Assembly (NCBI GenBank): GCA_021397845.1 | Contig: CM038052.1 | Coordinates: 48,134,949 to 48,198,948 of the forward strand | Source of the DNA: Areca catechu | Lineage: Eukaryota > Streptophyta > Magnoliopsida > Arecales > Arecaceae | Reading direction: 5' to 3' | Length of the DNA: 64,000 nt | In this document: positions 10,530-21,918 of the stretch, piece after piece | Position numbering within the stretch: the stretch's first letter is position 1 | How the letters are laid out: every line of letters starts with the position of its first letter | Program-made: the position numbers and the translations under genes | Notes under the pieces: model-generated | Seen by the model: only the letters and a program-made list of their open reading frames with translations | What the model was told of the DNA's origin: nothing | Databases searched by the model: none

Positions 10530-12417
10530 AGATCCGGGCTAGGTAATTCGACGGGGACACTCTGATGGTCAAGTCAGTGGGATGATCTAGGGGAACAAAA
10601 CCTCTGTGATGAAGAGCATGAAATCTCTTCGCATAGAGGGCCTGAAATAAGATCTAGCAAGTGAAAAGAATAAAGAGAAGATGGAAGGTAGAGAGTGGGG
10701 TGGGTCTCTTAGCTGGTTCCTTGCTTGCTAGCTCTCTATATCTTGCCAGTTGCCTCCTTCCCTCTCGAGGATTCTTTCTTCTGTCTTATATGAGAGCGAT
10801 GGCCCAGACCATGTCTAGGACTTCACTGAGATATCCTTTTCCCGGTGCCCCCTTTGGAGAGGGTCTTTCCATTGCCCATGGTCTTCCTCCTGTCGAACCG
10901 GTCCTTTTAAAGAGATCCTTCTATTGGGGATGTTCGTCGGCATGGCACAGACCTTGTCCCTCTGGTGGTGCAGTTTCCCGTGGGAGGGGCGGGCACTGTG
11001 CCACTGAACCCCGAGCCATGGTGGGACGTTTCTATTTCTGGAGGGGCTGTCGAAGTGTCACAAGGCCTATGGCCTTAATGGAATACTCCTCTTGGAGAAA
11101 GTTCAGGTTTCGTGTCACAAGGGTTGAAGCCCCCGGCTGCATGGTCATCGATGTAGCGGCACACTACAGGACCTGGGGTTTGGAGGAGCACACCTTGCAT
11201 AGAGCATGCAGGTGGCACGTTATAGAGCTTGAATTTATGGCAGGGCGTGTGCCACCTCCCAAAGGTTGTAGGTGGTCGGGAACCTCCTTGCCATGGTTTG
11301 AGTTTCTGTTGATCCTTCCCTCCTTTGTTGCTGGCAGGAACTCTGACCTTCGCAAGGTAAGGAGGAGCCTCTCTTCAGGAGCCCCACCTTAGGAAGCATG
11401 AGCTCGACCCCGGTTGGGAACTGGCCTCAGATGGAGGGCTCGCCTTATGAGCATGACCCCGGCTGGGAGCAGACCTCGGCAGGAGGGCTCACCTTGACAG
11501 CATGAGCATGATCCCAGTCGAGAGATGGCCTTAGATGGAGGGCTCACCTTATGAGTACAACCCCGGATGCAAGCTAACCTCAGCAGGAGGGCTCTCCTTG
11601 GCAGCATGAGCACGACCCCGATCAGGAGCTGGTCTCAGATAGAGGGCTCGCCCTATAAGAACGATCCTGGCTGGGAGCTGACCTTGGCAGGAGAGCTCGC
11701 CTTGGCAGCATAAGCACGACCCTGGTCGGGAGCTGGCCTCAAATGGAGGGCTCATCCTTTGAGCATGACCCTGTCTTGGAGCTGACCTCGGTAGGAGGGC
11801 TCGCCTTGGAAGCATGAGCATGACCCCGGTCAGGAGTTGGCCTCAGATGGAGAGCTCGCCTTATGAGCACGATCTCAGCTAAGAGTTGACCTCAGTAAGA
11901 GGGCTCGCCTTGGCAGTGTAAGCACGATCCTGACCAGGAGCTAGCCTCAAACAGAGGGCTCACCCTATGAGCACGACCCTAGCTGGGAGCTGACCTTGGC
12001 AGGAGGGCTTGCCTTGGCAGCATGAGCATGACCCCGGCTTGGAGCTGGCCTCAGATGGAGGGCTCGCCCTATTAGCATGACCCCAGCTAGGAGCTGACCA
12101 TGGCAGGAGGGCTCGCCTTGGCAACATGAGCATGACTCCGGTTGGGAGCTGGTCTCAGATGGAGGGCTAGCCCTATGAGCATGACCCCGACTAGGAGCTG
12201 ACCTCGACAGGAGGGCTCACCTTGGCAACATGAGCACGACCCGGCTGGGAGCTGGCCTCAGACGGAGGGCTCGCCTTATAAGCACGACCCCGGCTGGGAG
12301 CTAACCTTGACAAGAGGGCTCACCTTGGATCTTCATTTGGCCACCGTGCCTAGGTGGCAGATCTCTTGCCAGCACGATCACCAGCAGGGACCCCATGTCA
12401 GTGAATGTGACACATCA
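10530..12417 (-). repeat. Gypsy-A 5' LTR (left boundary approximate)
   Basis: The right end is placed at 12417 because homology with the second copy (ending 47876) stops exactly after CACATCA. On the minus strand both LTRs therefore start TGATGTG. Homology continues leftward through a TATA-like CATATAAG (10785-10792) and the leader into gag. I could not fix the U5 end, so 10530 is approximate. Confidence 0.65.
11391..12328. repeat. Tandem array, 104-bp dimeric unit, in Gypsy-A LTR U3
   Basis: About nine dimers. Each has an approximately 50-bp half with CTGACCTCGGCAGGAGGG and an approximately 54-bp half with CTGGCCTCAGATGGAGGG, both starting near GAGCACGACCCC. Starts at 11608, 11712 and 11816 show the 104-bp spacing. 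It makes long spurious ORFs on both strands. Confidence 0.9.
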
Positions 12418-12645
12418 CATTCCATGTAGGATCCATCTCTCAAATGCCATAACTTTTAATTAATTATACAATCAAGTTCTAAAACTTACCAAAAAACAAA
12501 AAACATGTACATGTGATGGATGGAGGCTCTGCCAACATAGAAACCTCTATGATGATGATAACATTCTACATGAGAAGCATTCCATGTAGGATCCATCTCT
12601 TAAATGCCATAACTTTTGATTAAAATGCAATCAAGTATTTTCCAG
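12418..12645. repeat. Spacer with a 59-bp direct repeat, period 160
   Basis: CATTCCATGTAGGATCCATC begins at 12418 and again at 12578, each followed by AAATGCCATAACTTTT and ending in CAATCAAG. Between them is GGAGGCTCTGCCAACATAG (12524), which also occurs in variant form at 21793 beyond the Copia-2 LTR. I recognise no gene. Confidence 0.65.
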
Positions 12646-13134
12646 TGGTGGCAACCTAAGAGGGTATATGAATTGGATTTCTAAAGATTTTAGAAAAAAA
12701 TTATGCCAAAAATAATTTCAAAAGCTATTTTGTAGTGCTATGCAGAAAAAAATGAGTAGCAAACATTACAAGAAGATAGGTTTTTAGCGATGACAATCAG
12801 AGACAACAAATGATGACATGCGAAATTGCCTTCGCTAATAGTATTAGCAATAGCAATAAGATATTAGCAATGGCATACTCCATCATTAATAATATTTAAG
12901 TTTTAATACTTTAAATTTTAATTTTTAAAATTTTAATTTTTTTAGAAAATATTATTGTCGACAAACAATAACCTATTAAGATGAAAATTAGTTGTTGCTA
13001 ATAAATTCACTATTTTCAATGTATTACCAACAATTTTTAGTGATGGCAAGTTTGCAATCACTAAAAATGTCACTATAATTTGCCCTCAGATGGGAGATTG
13101 GTCAAAAGTTTTTGCCCCTCTCTCGCACCAATTT

Positions 13135-13475
13135 CCTCCTCCCCTCATCGTTTGGCCTCCTCCCCATGCCATCTAGCATTCCCACACCATTTGCCTCCCC
13201 TCACTGTCTGGCCCCCTCCCTTCACCATCTGGCCCCCTCCACGTGCTGTCCGACCCCCTTCTCGAGCCATCTGACCTCCCCGCAACATCCAGCCCCCTTC
13301 TCGTGCCGTCCGACCTGCTCTCCTCGCCATCCAGCTTGCTGCCCTCATCATCCAACCTCCTCCCTGCACCGTCTAGCCCTCCTTCCCGCACCATCTGGCC
13401 CCTTCCTCATGCCAGCTAGCCTCCCATCGTCATCCAGCCCCCTCCCCATATCGTCCAGGCCCTCTTCCCATGCTG
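13135..13475. repeat. GC-rich minisatellite, unit about 21 bp
   Basis: Units resemble CCATCTGGCCCCCTCCC plus 3-4 bases. About 15 degenerate units lie near the 5' end of the CACTA. It yields Pro/Ser-rich (plus) and Gly/Arg-rich (minus) ORFs that I reject as genes. Confidence 0.75.
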
Positions 13476-13959
13476 AGCTCATCATGCCATGGGCCCTTCC
13501 CCTATCTGGTGAGCACCTCTATCTATAGCTGGTATTACTATACCAGCTAAAGAACTTAAGGCATGATATAGTTTAATTTTTATTTTTTCATTTCTTATAA
13601 TTATGAGGATGTTATGTAGTATTTTAGTTCTTAGTTTTTCTTCTTATTTAATTTTATATATAATTTTAATTTTGGTATCTTTTTTTAAAAATTTACTATA
13701 TTTTTTCAAGTAAATTGATTGTGACATTTGAACTTATTTCTATTTTTCATCTATATTTTGATTGCTGTTAAAATTATTTTGAGTAATTTTTTATAAAATT
13801 TTGTTAGATTTTTATCCTAGTAATAAAGTTTTTTATCAATATAGTCTATGATCAGCATTGAAACCAGGTTGCTATTCCAAATTAGTAGAACTGTAATTAC
13901 TTCTTTCCAAATCTTGGTACATATCATTAGCAATGGCAATAGTGATGGTGCTAGAAACA

Positions 13960-14340
13960 TAAATAAAAGTTAAATTTTTATATTAATAAAATTTAATTAA
14001 TTAATTAAAGAATTAATTAAAAATTATTTATTTATTTATTTAGTTATTTATTTAATTATTTAGATAATTAATTAATTAATTAGATGTTTATTTAATTAAA
14101 TAGATGCTTCTTTTATTAATTAGATATTTATTTATTTATTTAAATATTTATTATTCATTTAATTAGTTATTTATTTAATTAATTGAATATTTATTTAATT
14201 AGTTAGATGCATATTTAATTAATTAGATGCCTATTTATTGATTTAATAAATTAGATGTTTATTTATTTACTTATTTATTTCATTTATTAGTTATTTATGT
14301 AATTATTTAGATCTTAATTTAATTAAATAAATAAATAATT
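13960..14340. repeat. AT-rich minisatellite with AGATG spacers
   Basis: Runs of ATTTATTTATTT and TTAATTAATTAA are punctuated every 20-50 bp by TTAGATGTTTATTT or AGATGCCTATTT variants. It looks like slippage-driven expansion inside the CACTA. Confidence 0.75.
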
Positions 14341-14562
14341 AGGTGTACTCTGATGCATGTCCTTAATGTATGAGATTTAGATCTCGACATATAAACAAAG
14401 TTGGAACTGGATTCAGGTCGGTCCGATGGATTTTGAGCTAGCCCGAATTTTTACCGTGCTTTTGGCCAGGCTTGAAGTAAATCAAGCCATGCTTTAGGAC
14501 TAGACATCCCTTTGGCCCTGCCCTATCTAGCCCAAACTCGATCCAAAAATATATCCAATCAA

Positions 14563-15866
14563 AATAAGTAATTAAAATGATTCAAGAATTTTAAAATAGA
14601 AAATTCCTATAACCTTCTCATACTCCGACTTCTAGAAAGAGGGTTCCAAGAAGAAAATGAAATCCTTGGTGGAGAAGCGCTTAAGATCATAAAATAAGAC
14701 TTCGAAGCCATCAATCTCCTATGGTGGCCATTTCGGAGTGGGAGTCCTAGAATTATTCTTCTGGTTTGTGTCCATCTAATTACTCTGAGTTATGGAAGTG
14801 GTGCCACCGACAGTCACAGCAATGCCACTGGGATCTCATCACTAAAGACTTTTTTTTACTGAAAAAGTTAGAAACTAGATATGCTAAATTGGTTAATGAA
14901 AAGATATCTTTAATATACTTAAGATATTGCAATCCATTCTAACTTCATCATTTAGTCAGTGATAGTAGCAGTGATGTAGTTGTCGCACCAGTCATTCTGA
15001 TATCTCTAATCCAAGGTCAGCATCCCTGGCATCAAAGCAGTTTAGGACCAAGTGGCAACTTGTTCATTGTTGACTTCATTCATTATCGAGCTTTTAAAAT
15101 TTTTTCATCTTTAGTACATTAATTACACGATCATGAGCTATTTAAAATTACCTAGGATAATTTTTGATCATGGATTAATTTATGTTTTAATGAATATGAA
15201 TTGAACAAGGTTAACAATTAAGATGCATTGAAATATGAATTAATTGATGATCAGATATTACACTTGGTGATATTAAGGTAGTTAATAATGAAAATGATAT
15301 AAATAAAGATGAAAAAAGAGTTAGAATTTTGATAATGAATGAAGTCAATAGCAAGCTAGTTGTCGTTCAGTCTTAAACTATTTTGGTTCCAAGATATGAT
15401 GATGGGCATTCATCTCAGAGTAGGAGTATCTGGTATGGCTGGTACGAGAGTTGCGTCACTCTAATATCATCGGTCAAATGATGAATTTAGAATGGATTGC
15501 AATATCTTAAGTATAATTGAAGATATCTTCTCATTTACTAATTCGATATATCTAGTTTCTAATTTGTCCAGTTTAAATCAACTTTTGATAATAAGGTTCT
15601 AGTCGTGTCATTGTGACAGTCAATGGTGCCACTCTAGTATCTTAGAACAAATAGATGGGCATGGACCAGAAGACTGATTTTAAGACTTCCTTTCTGGAAT
15701 GGCCATCACAAGAGATCGATAGTTTTGAGATATTATCCTATGATCTTGAGCACCTTTTCGTTAGGGATTTCATTTTCTTCTTAGAGTCCTCTATCTAGAA
15801 GATAGAGTATGGAAGGTCATGGAGATTCTCTATTTTTAAATTCTTAAATCATTTTAAATACTTATC
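14563..15866. repeat. Large imperfect inverted repeat (fold-back), arms about 550 bp
   Basis: The left arm (14563-15110) pairs with the reverse complement of the right arm (15309-15866) along its full length, with a loop of about 200 bp. Paired landmarks include CTTCTAGAAAGAGGG with CTTCTAGATAGAGG, AAGAAGAAAATGAAATCC in both arms, TTAAGATATTGCAATCCATT in both arms, and GACTTCATTCATTATC in both arms. Identity by eye is roughly 70-80%. Transcription through it would give a long hairpin RNA. Confidence 0.88.
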
Positions 15867-16337
15867 TTTCATCATTTTAATTTAGTGAATATGATGAGTA
15901 TGAGTCAAAGGCATGAGTAGGACTCAGGTCATAAGATTCAGTCACAACTTCGACCTTCTGGTAGCTTAGTACTCTTCAGCATCTTCATATCAAGCTCTGA
16001 TAATTCAGACATGGGGTAATGCACACATCAAGGATATCGTGACTTGGATATTCACCTAGCAATCTTAGGGCATTCAGTAAGATTATTAATGATTTTTTAT
16101 TTATTTAGTTTTTTATATTTAAAAAATTATTAATAATATTTTTTCATTACAGGATATTAGTTATTTGGTAAGTTTTTTTGTTAATAATATTTTTTATTGA
16201 TTATTAGCGATGGTGTTGGTGATGGCAAATGCCATTGCTAAAAATATTATTATCGATGATATTTTTTTAGCATGAAATTTTTCTTTGCAGTAAAATAATT
16301 CGATGAATCTATTTATTTTTATTTTTAAATATTATAT

Positions 16338-17330
16338 ATCATGTCTTCTAGAGGTCGTAGGAGTACTAGTGCAAGAAGAGAGCTCTAAAGGACAAAGCTC
16401 TCAAAGAGAGAGTGATCATGTTGGAAACTTGCATGGTTTTACACCATTCACATCATGTGATAAATTAACAAACTTTAAATATTCTTTTTATATTATTTTA
16501 GACTTTAATATCTAATCTAATCTTTTTTATATTAGATGTTCTTTAATTAGGTTTAGAGAATATAAGGTCACCAGTGACCCCACAGTCACAAGCTATAGCG
16601 ACTAGCTCTTCTCAAACTTAACACCATGGTTAAGGACCCGCCAGGATCATAGCACCTCTGACTCGACCAAAGGATAGATATCTTATCCACATTCAGAGCC
16701 ACTCGAAGTACTACATTTGTATATTAATATATTTAAGTTTTAATCCTTATAAAGTTAACATCTTTTATTAAATTTTAATTTTGCAGTGCATTTAGAGAGT
16801 CTGGAGTTTCTCGAGTGGTTACTAGGATCATTCATCAATTGATACCAAACTACTGAATGAGTTTTCTAGTTGGCTATTTGGGGCTCGTGATGTAGCCTAG
16901 TAGATATTTCTGGTAAGTCAAATATATTTAATTTTTAAATTTACAAAATATTTATATTTTATTATCCTTAATACAAGCTTGCTAGTAGTTTTAGGAGTGC
17001 TACTGACTTGAGACTCCTCGGGATGAGAAGATTGGTCGTTCGATCTTTGAGGACATGGCCACACGTCGATTCTGGGATGGGCTACAAAGCCTCAGGACAA
17101 TCACCATAGAGCATACTGGTTCCTAGTCACTATCAGACTGGAAAAGTTACACAGATCACTGGATACGAGCAGACATATGAGTGGTCCTCTATAATATGTG
17201 GAGCACTGATGAGTACTCCACTAGGTGGTAGAGGCAGGGTAGAATCGTGCCACCCAGCAAGATCTGATCAAGCATACTGATGGCTCTATCAGTATGCATA
17301 TGGTAGTCGATAGATTGGTAAGAATTATAT
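16338..17330 (+). pseudogene. Degraded TNPA-like coding region of the CACTA
   Basis: An ATG at 16339 opens MSSRGRRSTSARRE before a stop. Further segments in the plus strand give QATATSSSQ, TRPKDRYLIHIQSHSKYYI, ATRRFWDGLQSL and SDWKSYTDHWIRAD, then a Trp/Arg-rich stretch. The short basic start and the spacing resemble En/Spm plant transposase accessory proteins, but similarity is weak and frames are broken. Possible introns are not resolved. Confidence 0.35.
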
Positions 17331-17520
17331 ACTTATTTATATTAATTTCACATCAAATTGATGATATACATTTTTTAATTTATTTATTTTTAATTATTTA
17401 TTTATTATAGACATGGTAGTTAGGTCATCCATCGATGCAACTGTGGTTGTGGGGGGCCATATATTGGTCCAGGAGGACTAGCAATTATTTGGATGAAAGA
17501 TTTCAACATATCACAGTAGG

Positions 17521-19375
17521 AACTTAAAATCTTAAGTATTAATTTTTATATATACTGATATGTAAAATTAGACTAATCAATTTGTAAATTGTATAGGTGG
17601 ACTATGCGAAGTACATTGTAGCACGATACGGTGAGAAACCATCCTCTTAACCCCTTTTTGATCACGAGGGATTAGGGATGGCAATGGACCGGGTTCGGAC
17701 TGGGTGCATAACTATCCAAATCCAAATCCAAATATTCAATACACTGCCCAAACCCAGCCCAAACACTATCGGAACTTGGTTTTTTTTACCCAAACCCATC
17801 TCAATTGGGTATCGGATAATCAGGTTTACCCGGCCCAAATCCAATTAAGTCATATTAAATATTTTTTCATTTTTATCAACTTTAAAATCATCTACAATTT
17901 TATAAATTATACATATATTAAACAAATAAAATTTAACTACATTTTTAGTTTAGCAGCAGTTAATTTCATATTCAATCAAAATTTATATTATAAAGTTGGT
18001 AAACAATTAATTATGATCTTATTTTGAATTCATCCTGAATAGAATAGAATTAAAAAAAAAATTTCAATATATATATATAATGATTAGGGTATAGGGTTCA
18101 AGTATTTTAAAATTTAATAGCTAATAATTATAATTAATAAAATATATATTAATTATATATATATTTAAATATTAAAATAATTCAGGTCGGGTTTGAGTCG
18201 GGTGTATATCTACCTAGTCCCGGTCCAAACCCAAAGTTAAGCATTCAGGTTTTATCCAAACCCAGCCCGAACCTAGTCAAAGCATTAACTACCCAGCCCA
18301 ATCGGGTCGGGTCAGGTCGGGTACCCATAGATTTTGGTTTTATTTCCATCCCTACGAGGGATGACTCACGATCACAGAAGGGGTGAATAGGAGCTGAGTA
18401 GGGATGGCTCACGATCATAGAAGGGGTGAATAGGAGCCGGGTCATCAGATTCAGCCACAGTGTTAACTGTCTGGTAGCTTGATACCCTTTGACATCTGCA
18501 TATCAAGCCCTGACAACCTAGGCATGGAGTAATATACATGTCAAGGACATTATGAGCTGAGTTCTTATCCAGCAATCTCAGCACCTCGGGGATGCCATTC
18601 ATGATATGGTCATCGAGCTTCTCCAGGACCCACGTCTGTACGATCAGCTGGCCTCATTATCATAGCCATCGCAGCTGGTAGGTCTATTACTAAATTTCTT
18701 TACTTGTAATTTTTTATACTTAAAATTTATTAATAATTTTATTTTTCTTCATTACAGGATGCTGGGATATTCAGTTCTTATTACCAGCTTGATACTCTTT
18801 GACAAGTAAAGAAAGATCTCAATGTATCTTAGCAGGAACTTAAAACTTTAAGTATTAATTTTTTTATATATTGATATATATAATTGGACTAATCAATTTG
18901 TAAAATATATAGGTGGACTATGTGAAGTATATTGTAGCACGATACGGTGGCAAACCATCCTCTTAATCCCTTCTTGACTGTGAGGGATGGCTCAGGATCA
19001 TAGGAGGGGTGAATAGGAGCCAGGTCATCGGATTCAGCCATAGCGTCAACCCTCCGGTAGCTCGATACTCTTTGACATCCGCATATCAATTCCTAACAAA
19101 CCAGGGATGGAGTGATATACATGTTGAGGACATTGTGAGCTGAGTTCTTGTCCAACAATCTTAGTGCCTCTAGATGTTATTTGCGATATGGTCATCGAGC
19201 TTTTCCAGGACCCACGTCTGTGCAATCAGCTGACTTATTGTCATAGCCATCACAGCAGGTATGTCTGTTACTAAATTTCTTTACATGTGATTTTTTATAC
19301 TTAGAAATTTATTAGTAATTTTATTTTTCTTCATTACAGGATGCTGGGATATCCGATTCTCATTCACCAGCTGCT
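17521..19375 (+). repeat. Tandem duplication in the 3' half of the CACTA
   Basis: Unit 1 (17521-18837, including the hAT insert) and unit 2 (18838-19375) both begin AAAAC/ATCTTAAGTATTAATTTTT-like sequence and run through GGTGGACTATG, GCACGATACGGTG, GGGGTGAATAGGAGCC, CTCCAGGACCCACGTCTGT-like sequence and TTCATTACAGGATGCTGGG, a likely splice acceptor. A third, more diverged partial copy is at 15883-16080. Unit 1 also has a 42-bp duplication at about 18363-18446. Confidence 0.78.
17673..18354. mobile_element. Non-autonomous hAT element, 682 bp, TSD CGAGGGAT
   Basis: It starts TAGGGATGGCAATGG and ends ATTTCCATCCCTA, giving terminal inverted repeats TAGGGATGG(C/A)AAT. The 8-bp CGAGGGAT occurs at 17665-17672 and 18355-18362, the length expected for hAT. 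GGGTCGGGT and AACCCAGCCC blocks lie inside each end. Unit 2 of the surrounding duplication has the uninterrupted site TGAGGGATGG near 18980. There is no transposase. Confidence 0.9.
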
Positions 19376-20227
19376 AGAGGGGACATGAATGAAGAGGAGG
19401 ATGACAACGACAATGATATAGATCGCACATGATTTTTTTAGTTTGATATTATGTATTTACATTTTTTATCGATGTAAATTTATGAAATTATGAAATTAAT
19501 ACTTTTTAATATAATATAATTAGATTTTTTATTTATAATTATGGATGTTAATTGTTACTTTACTTTTAATATACTTTAAGAACTCTATTTTTTATTATTA
19601 TAATTAAAACAATTTTTTTAAAAATTAATTATTATTTTTTTAAAAAATATTTAAAAACTTATTAGTGATGGCTTTAGCAATGGCTTTTTCCATCACTAAA
19701 ACATTATTACTGATGAAAACTTTTAGCGATGATATTATTTTATCCCTAATAATTTTTTTATTTTTAAAAAAAATTAAAATATCATTAGTAGTGATATTTG
19801 TCATTACTACTATCATCACTAATAGGCATTATTAGTGATAGTGACTTGAGCCATCACTAATAATGATCAATCACAATAGAGATTTATGTAACAGTCTATA
19901 TTTCCATCGCTAATATTATTAGTGATGGCAGATTCACTAGTAGTGATAGCATTTAGCCATCATTAATAGTCTTTTTTCTTGTAATGAAAAGATTTAAGTA
20001 AATATAAACACGCAATCACAAATACAAGTGATTGATAATGGTTCTATGCCAATTTAGCATATATATCTACTCTCCAAGTCTACCCACTCAAGAATGCCAA
20101 CTATAATCTTAAAAGATTATAGTTTAATTATTTCATCGGTCCACAATCCAATTTAATTGATTTTTCTAGGCTCACCAACTACAACCTTTACAATAGCTAA
20201 TTTTTCTAGGTTCACTAACCAGAATCT

Positions 20228-20425
20228 CTGGCACCATAGTGGGGTTAGGCTGACGTACTCACCCAGTTGGTGGGGAGGGCATGCAGAAAATTATGGCCCG
20301 AATCGAACAAAGGTCTAACGGGTTGGGACTCGAGTGGGGAGCTACACCTGGGATCTTTTCCCCCCTCCCCTCACCCTTTTGGTTTACCAAAAAAAACAAA
20401 AAAACAAAAAAACAAGAACCTTCAC
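20228..20425 (+). mobile_element. Probable tRNA-derived SINE
   Basis: CACCCAGTTGGTGGGGAGGG (20260-20280) resembles a pol III A box as in tRNA (TAGCTCAGTTGGT). GGGTTGGGACTCGAG about 55 bp on is a weaker B box. A pyrimidine-rich stretch and a tail of A-runs separated by C (about 20390-20422) follow. I found no clear flanking duplication. It sits in the right half of the Copia-2 LTR. Confidence 0.5.
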
Positions 20426-20924
20426 ACATCCAACTTATGGCTAGTACCAATTCTTAAAGTTCAAGTTTCGTCCCAAAGATACTTGGCACAATAAAATAGA
20501 AATGATATATAAAAATTTAAGATTTAAAAATATAATCTTTATGCTCTTGAAGCAGCTAGAGTGATTGAACTCTTGAATGCTTGGACTTCTTCCTTGAATA
20601 CTAAGAGAGGATTGATGGAAGACTTGAATGCTTTTCTCAAATGGTTGTTGGCTCTATTGGATGCACAAACTCTCCCACTTGAGTTAGTGTGGAAAGTTGA
20701 GAATTGAATGCTTCTTAGAATGCCTTCCTTTTTTCTTTTGGTCTACTCTTTTTCTTGCTTGAATAATTGATTTCTTATGTTTTCAAATTAATTTCTCCAC
20801 ACTTATAGCCTCAAAAATGTCTTGGATTAATGTTGTGACCGTTAAAGACTCAAAACAAGCCATTAGCATAAAACATGGCCATTAGAAGCAATCTAGAAAA
20901 CTAATTGATCATTATATTGTTAAA

Positions 20925-21500
20925 ATGTTATGAGTCAACTCATCCAAAATCTTAGTTGACTAGCCAAAAATGCTAAGTCAACTAAGTGAAATTTACAGTT
21001 TGCTCAGTGACAAGTGCATATTTTTTGGCTTTCTATTTTTACCATCTACCTAAGATTGGGTTGGCTCAGATTGTTTTCATAGTCATCTAACTTGACTTAG
21101 TTGGCTCACTTCTTTTTTAGGTCAGCTTAGAAGCTATTTGATATTTTACTGCTTTTTGCCATCTTTGTACTGAGAGCAAGTTGACTAACCAATTTCTTGA
21201 GTCAGCCATCCTCCTGACTTGGTTGGCTAACTTGAATTCTAGATTGGCTTAGGAAAAAAATTTGAAATCTTCAATCTTCTATTTACATTTTGAGTCTAAG
21301 ACTGACTATCCTTTAGCTTGAGTTAGCTATCCCCTTGTCTTAGTCGGCTTAGAAGAATACTTAGCTGGTTAAGAAAAAATTTTGAATTTTGAACCTTTCT
21401 ATCTTTCCCTTGCACTAAGACTAACTCGGCTAAGCTTTTCTCTTAGTTGACTCAAAGACATGCCAAATGAACTAGAGTCAACTATTTCTGATTCTAAGTC
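20925..21500. repeat. GTTGAC/GTTGGCT motif cluster in the Copia-2 LTR
   Basis: AGTTGACT, AGTCAACT and GTTGGCTCA variants recur about 20 times. They look like C-to-T decayed versions of the GTCGAC palindromes at 5434-5729 and 52862-53040 and occupy the same central part of the LTR. Confidence 0.6.
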
Positions 21501-21735
21501 AACTTGATAATGATACAAGTTCTTTAAGCTTTGGACTCAGTTTCTTTACTTCCATTGTGTGAAAATTAATTTGGAAAATATGAATTCTAATCTTTTTAAA
21601 GAGGACTTGCTTTTGGAATGAATCAACCATTTAAGCATATTAAGAATTCTTACAAATACTGTCACAAGCATCATTAGTAACACTAAAGTGTGCTCAAATA
21701 CTTTAACATCATCAAAATCAGTTTTTGGATCAACA

Positions 21736-21918
21736 TTACGAGAGTTTTGATTTTATGAAAGAAGAATAAAAGCTCTGTATACATAGCAAAGGGAGGCTCT
21801 ACCAACACAGAAATCTTCATTTTAATATATATATACACATGTGTGCACGTGTATGTGTGTGTATTATAGATAAGATTTGCCTTCCTATCATCTTATTATG
21901 GGCCTATTTTGATCGCTC
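21736..21918. other. Spacer with TA/TG microsatellite
   Basis: Contains GGAGGCTCTACCAACACAG (21793), matching the left flank of Copia-2, and a TATATA-to-GTGTGT microsatellite at about 21826-21862. It ends with CGCTC, the left target duplication of Gypsy-B. No gene seen. Confidence 0.6.

Larger units (their letters stand above)
6222..12417 (-). mobile_element. Gypsy-A: Tat/Ogre-type Ty3/gypsy, 3' part removed
   Basis: The minus strand runs 5' LTR (right end 12417), short leader, gag from 10446, protease, RT, RNase H, then the second RNase H, which stops at 6222 next to copia sequence. Integrase, aORF and 3' LTR are absent; they may lie left of the window if Copia-1 split the element. Two RNase H domains and the protease style place it in Tat. 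The LTR is homologous to that of Gypsy-D/E (46100-47876). Confidence 0.85.
12764..19986 (+). mobile_element. CACTA (En/Spm) transposon with CATTA ends, 7.2 kb
   Basis: The left end reads CATTACAAGAAGATAGG and the reverse complement of the right end reads CATTACAAGAAAAAAGAC, so an 11-bp terminal inverted repeat CATTACAAGAA is perfect. AAA precedes 12764 and AAA follows 19986, fitting a 3-bp target duplication. Subterminal regions carry many copies of short motifs such as AGCGATGG, AGTGATGG and their complements, as in this superfamily. I see only degraded TNPA-like coding and no TNPD, so it is probably non-autonomous. The second base (T, not C) is altered at both ends. Confidence 0.85.
12646..21735 (-). 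mobile_element. Copia-2: solo LTR, minus strand, split by the CACTA element
   Basis: On the minus strand the right end starts TGTTGATCCAAAAACTG (21735) and the left end finishes near GGTTGCCACCA (12646). Removing the CACTA joins the two halves to an LTR of about 1.87 kb. No gag-pol or PBS is attached, so it is a solo LTR. It shares the palindrome-rich centre and the layout of the Copia-1 LTR. I found no convincing 5-bp duplication, so the exact left base is uncertain. Confidence 0.62.

Noticed and set aside
10661..11821. Long ORFs on both strands in the Gypsy-A LTR (243 codons at 10661-11392 and several minus ORFs)
   Set aside because: They lie in LTR and 104-bp array sequence, have repeat-driven composition and no domain; the same frames recur in the second LTR.
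13080..13528. Pro/Ser-rich and Gly/Arg-rich ORFs
   Set aside because: Products of the GC-rich 21-bp minisatellite read in several frames; no conserved start or domain.
14390..14560. A second hAT-like GGGTCGG-rich fragment next to the fold-back
   Set aside because: Some similar words, but no inverted ends or 8-bp duplication could be found.
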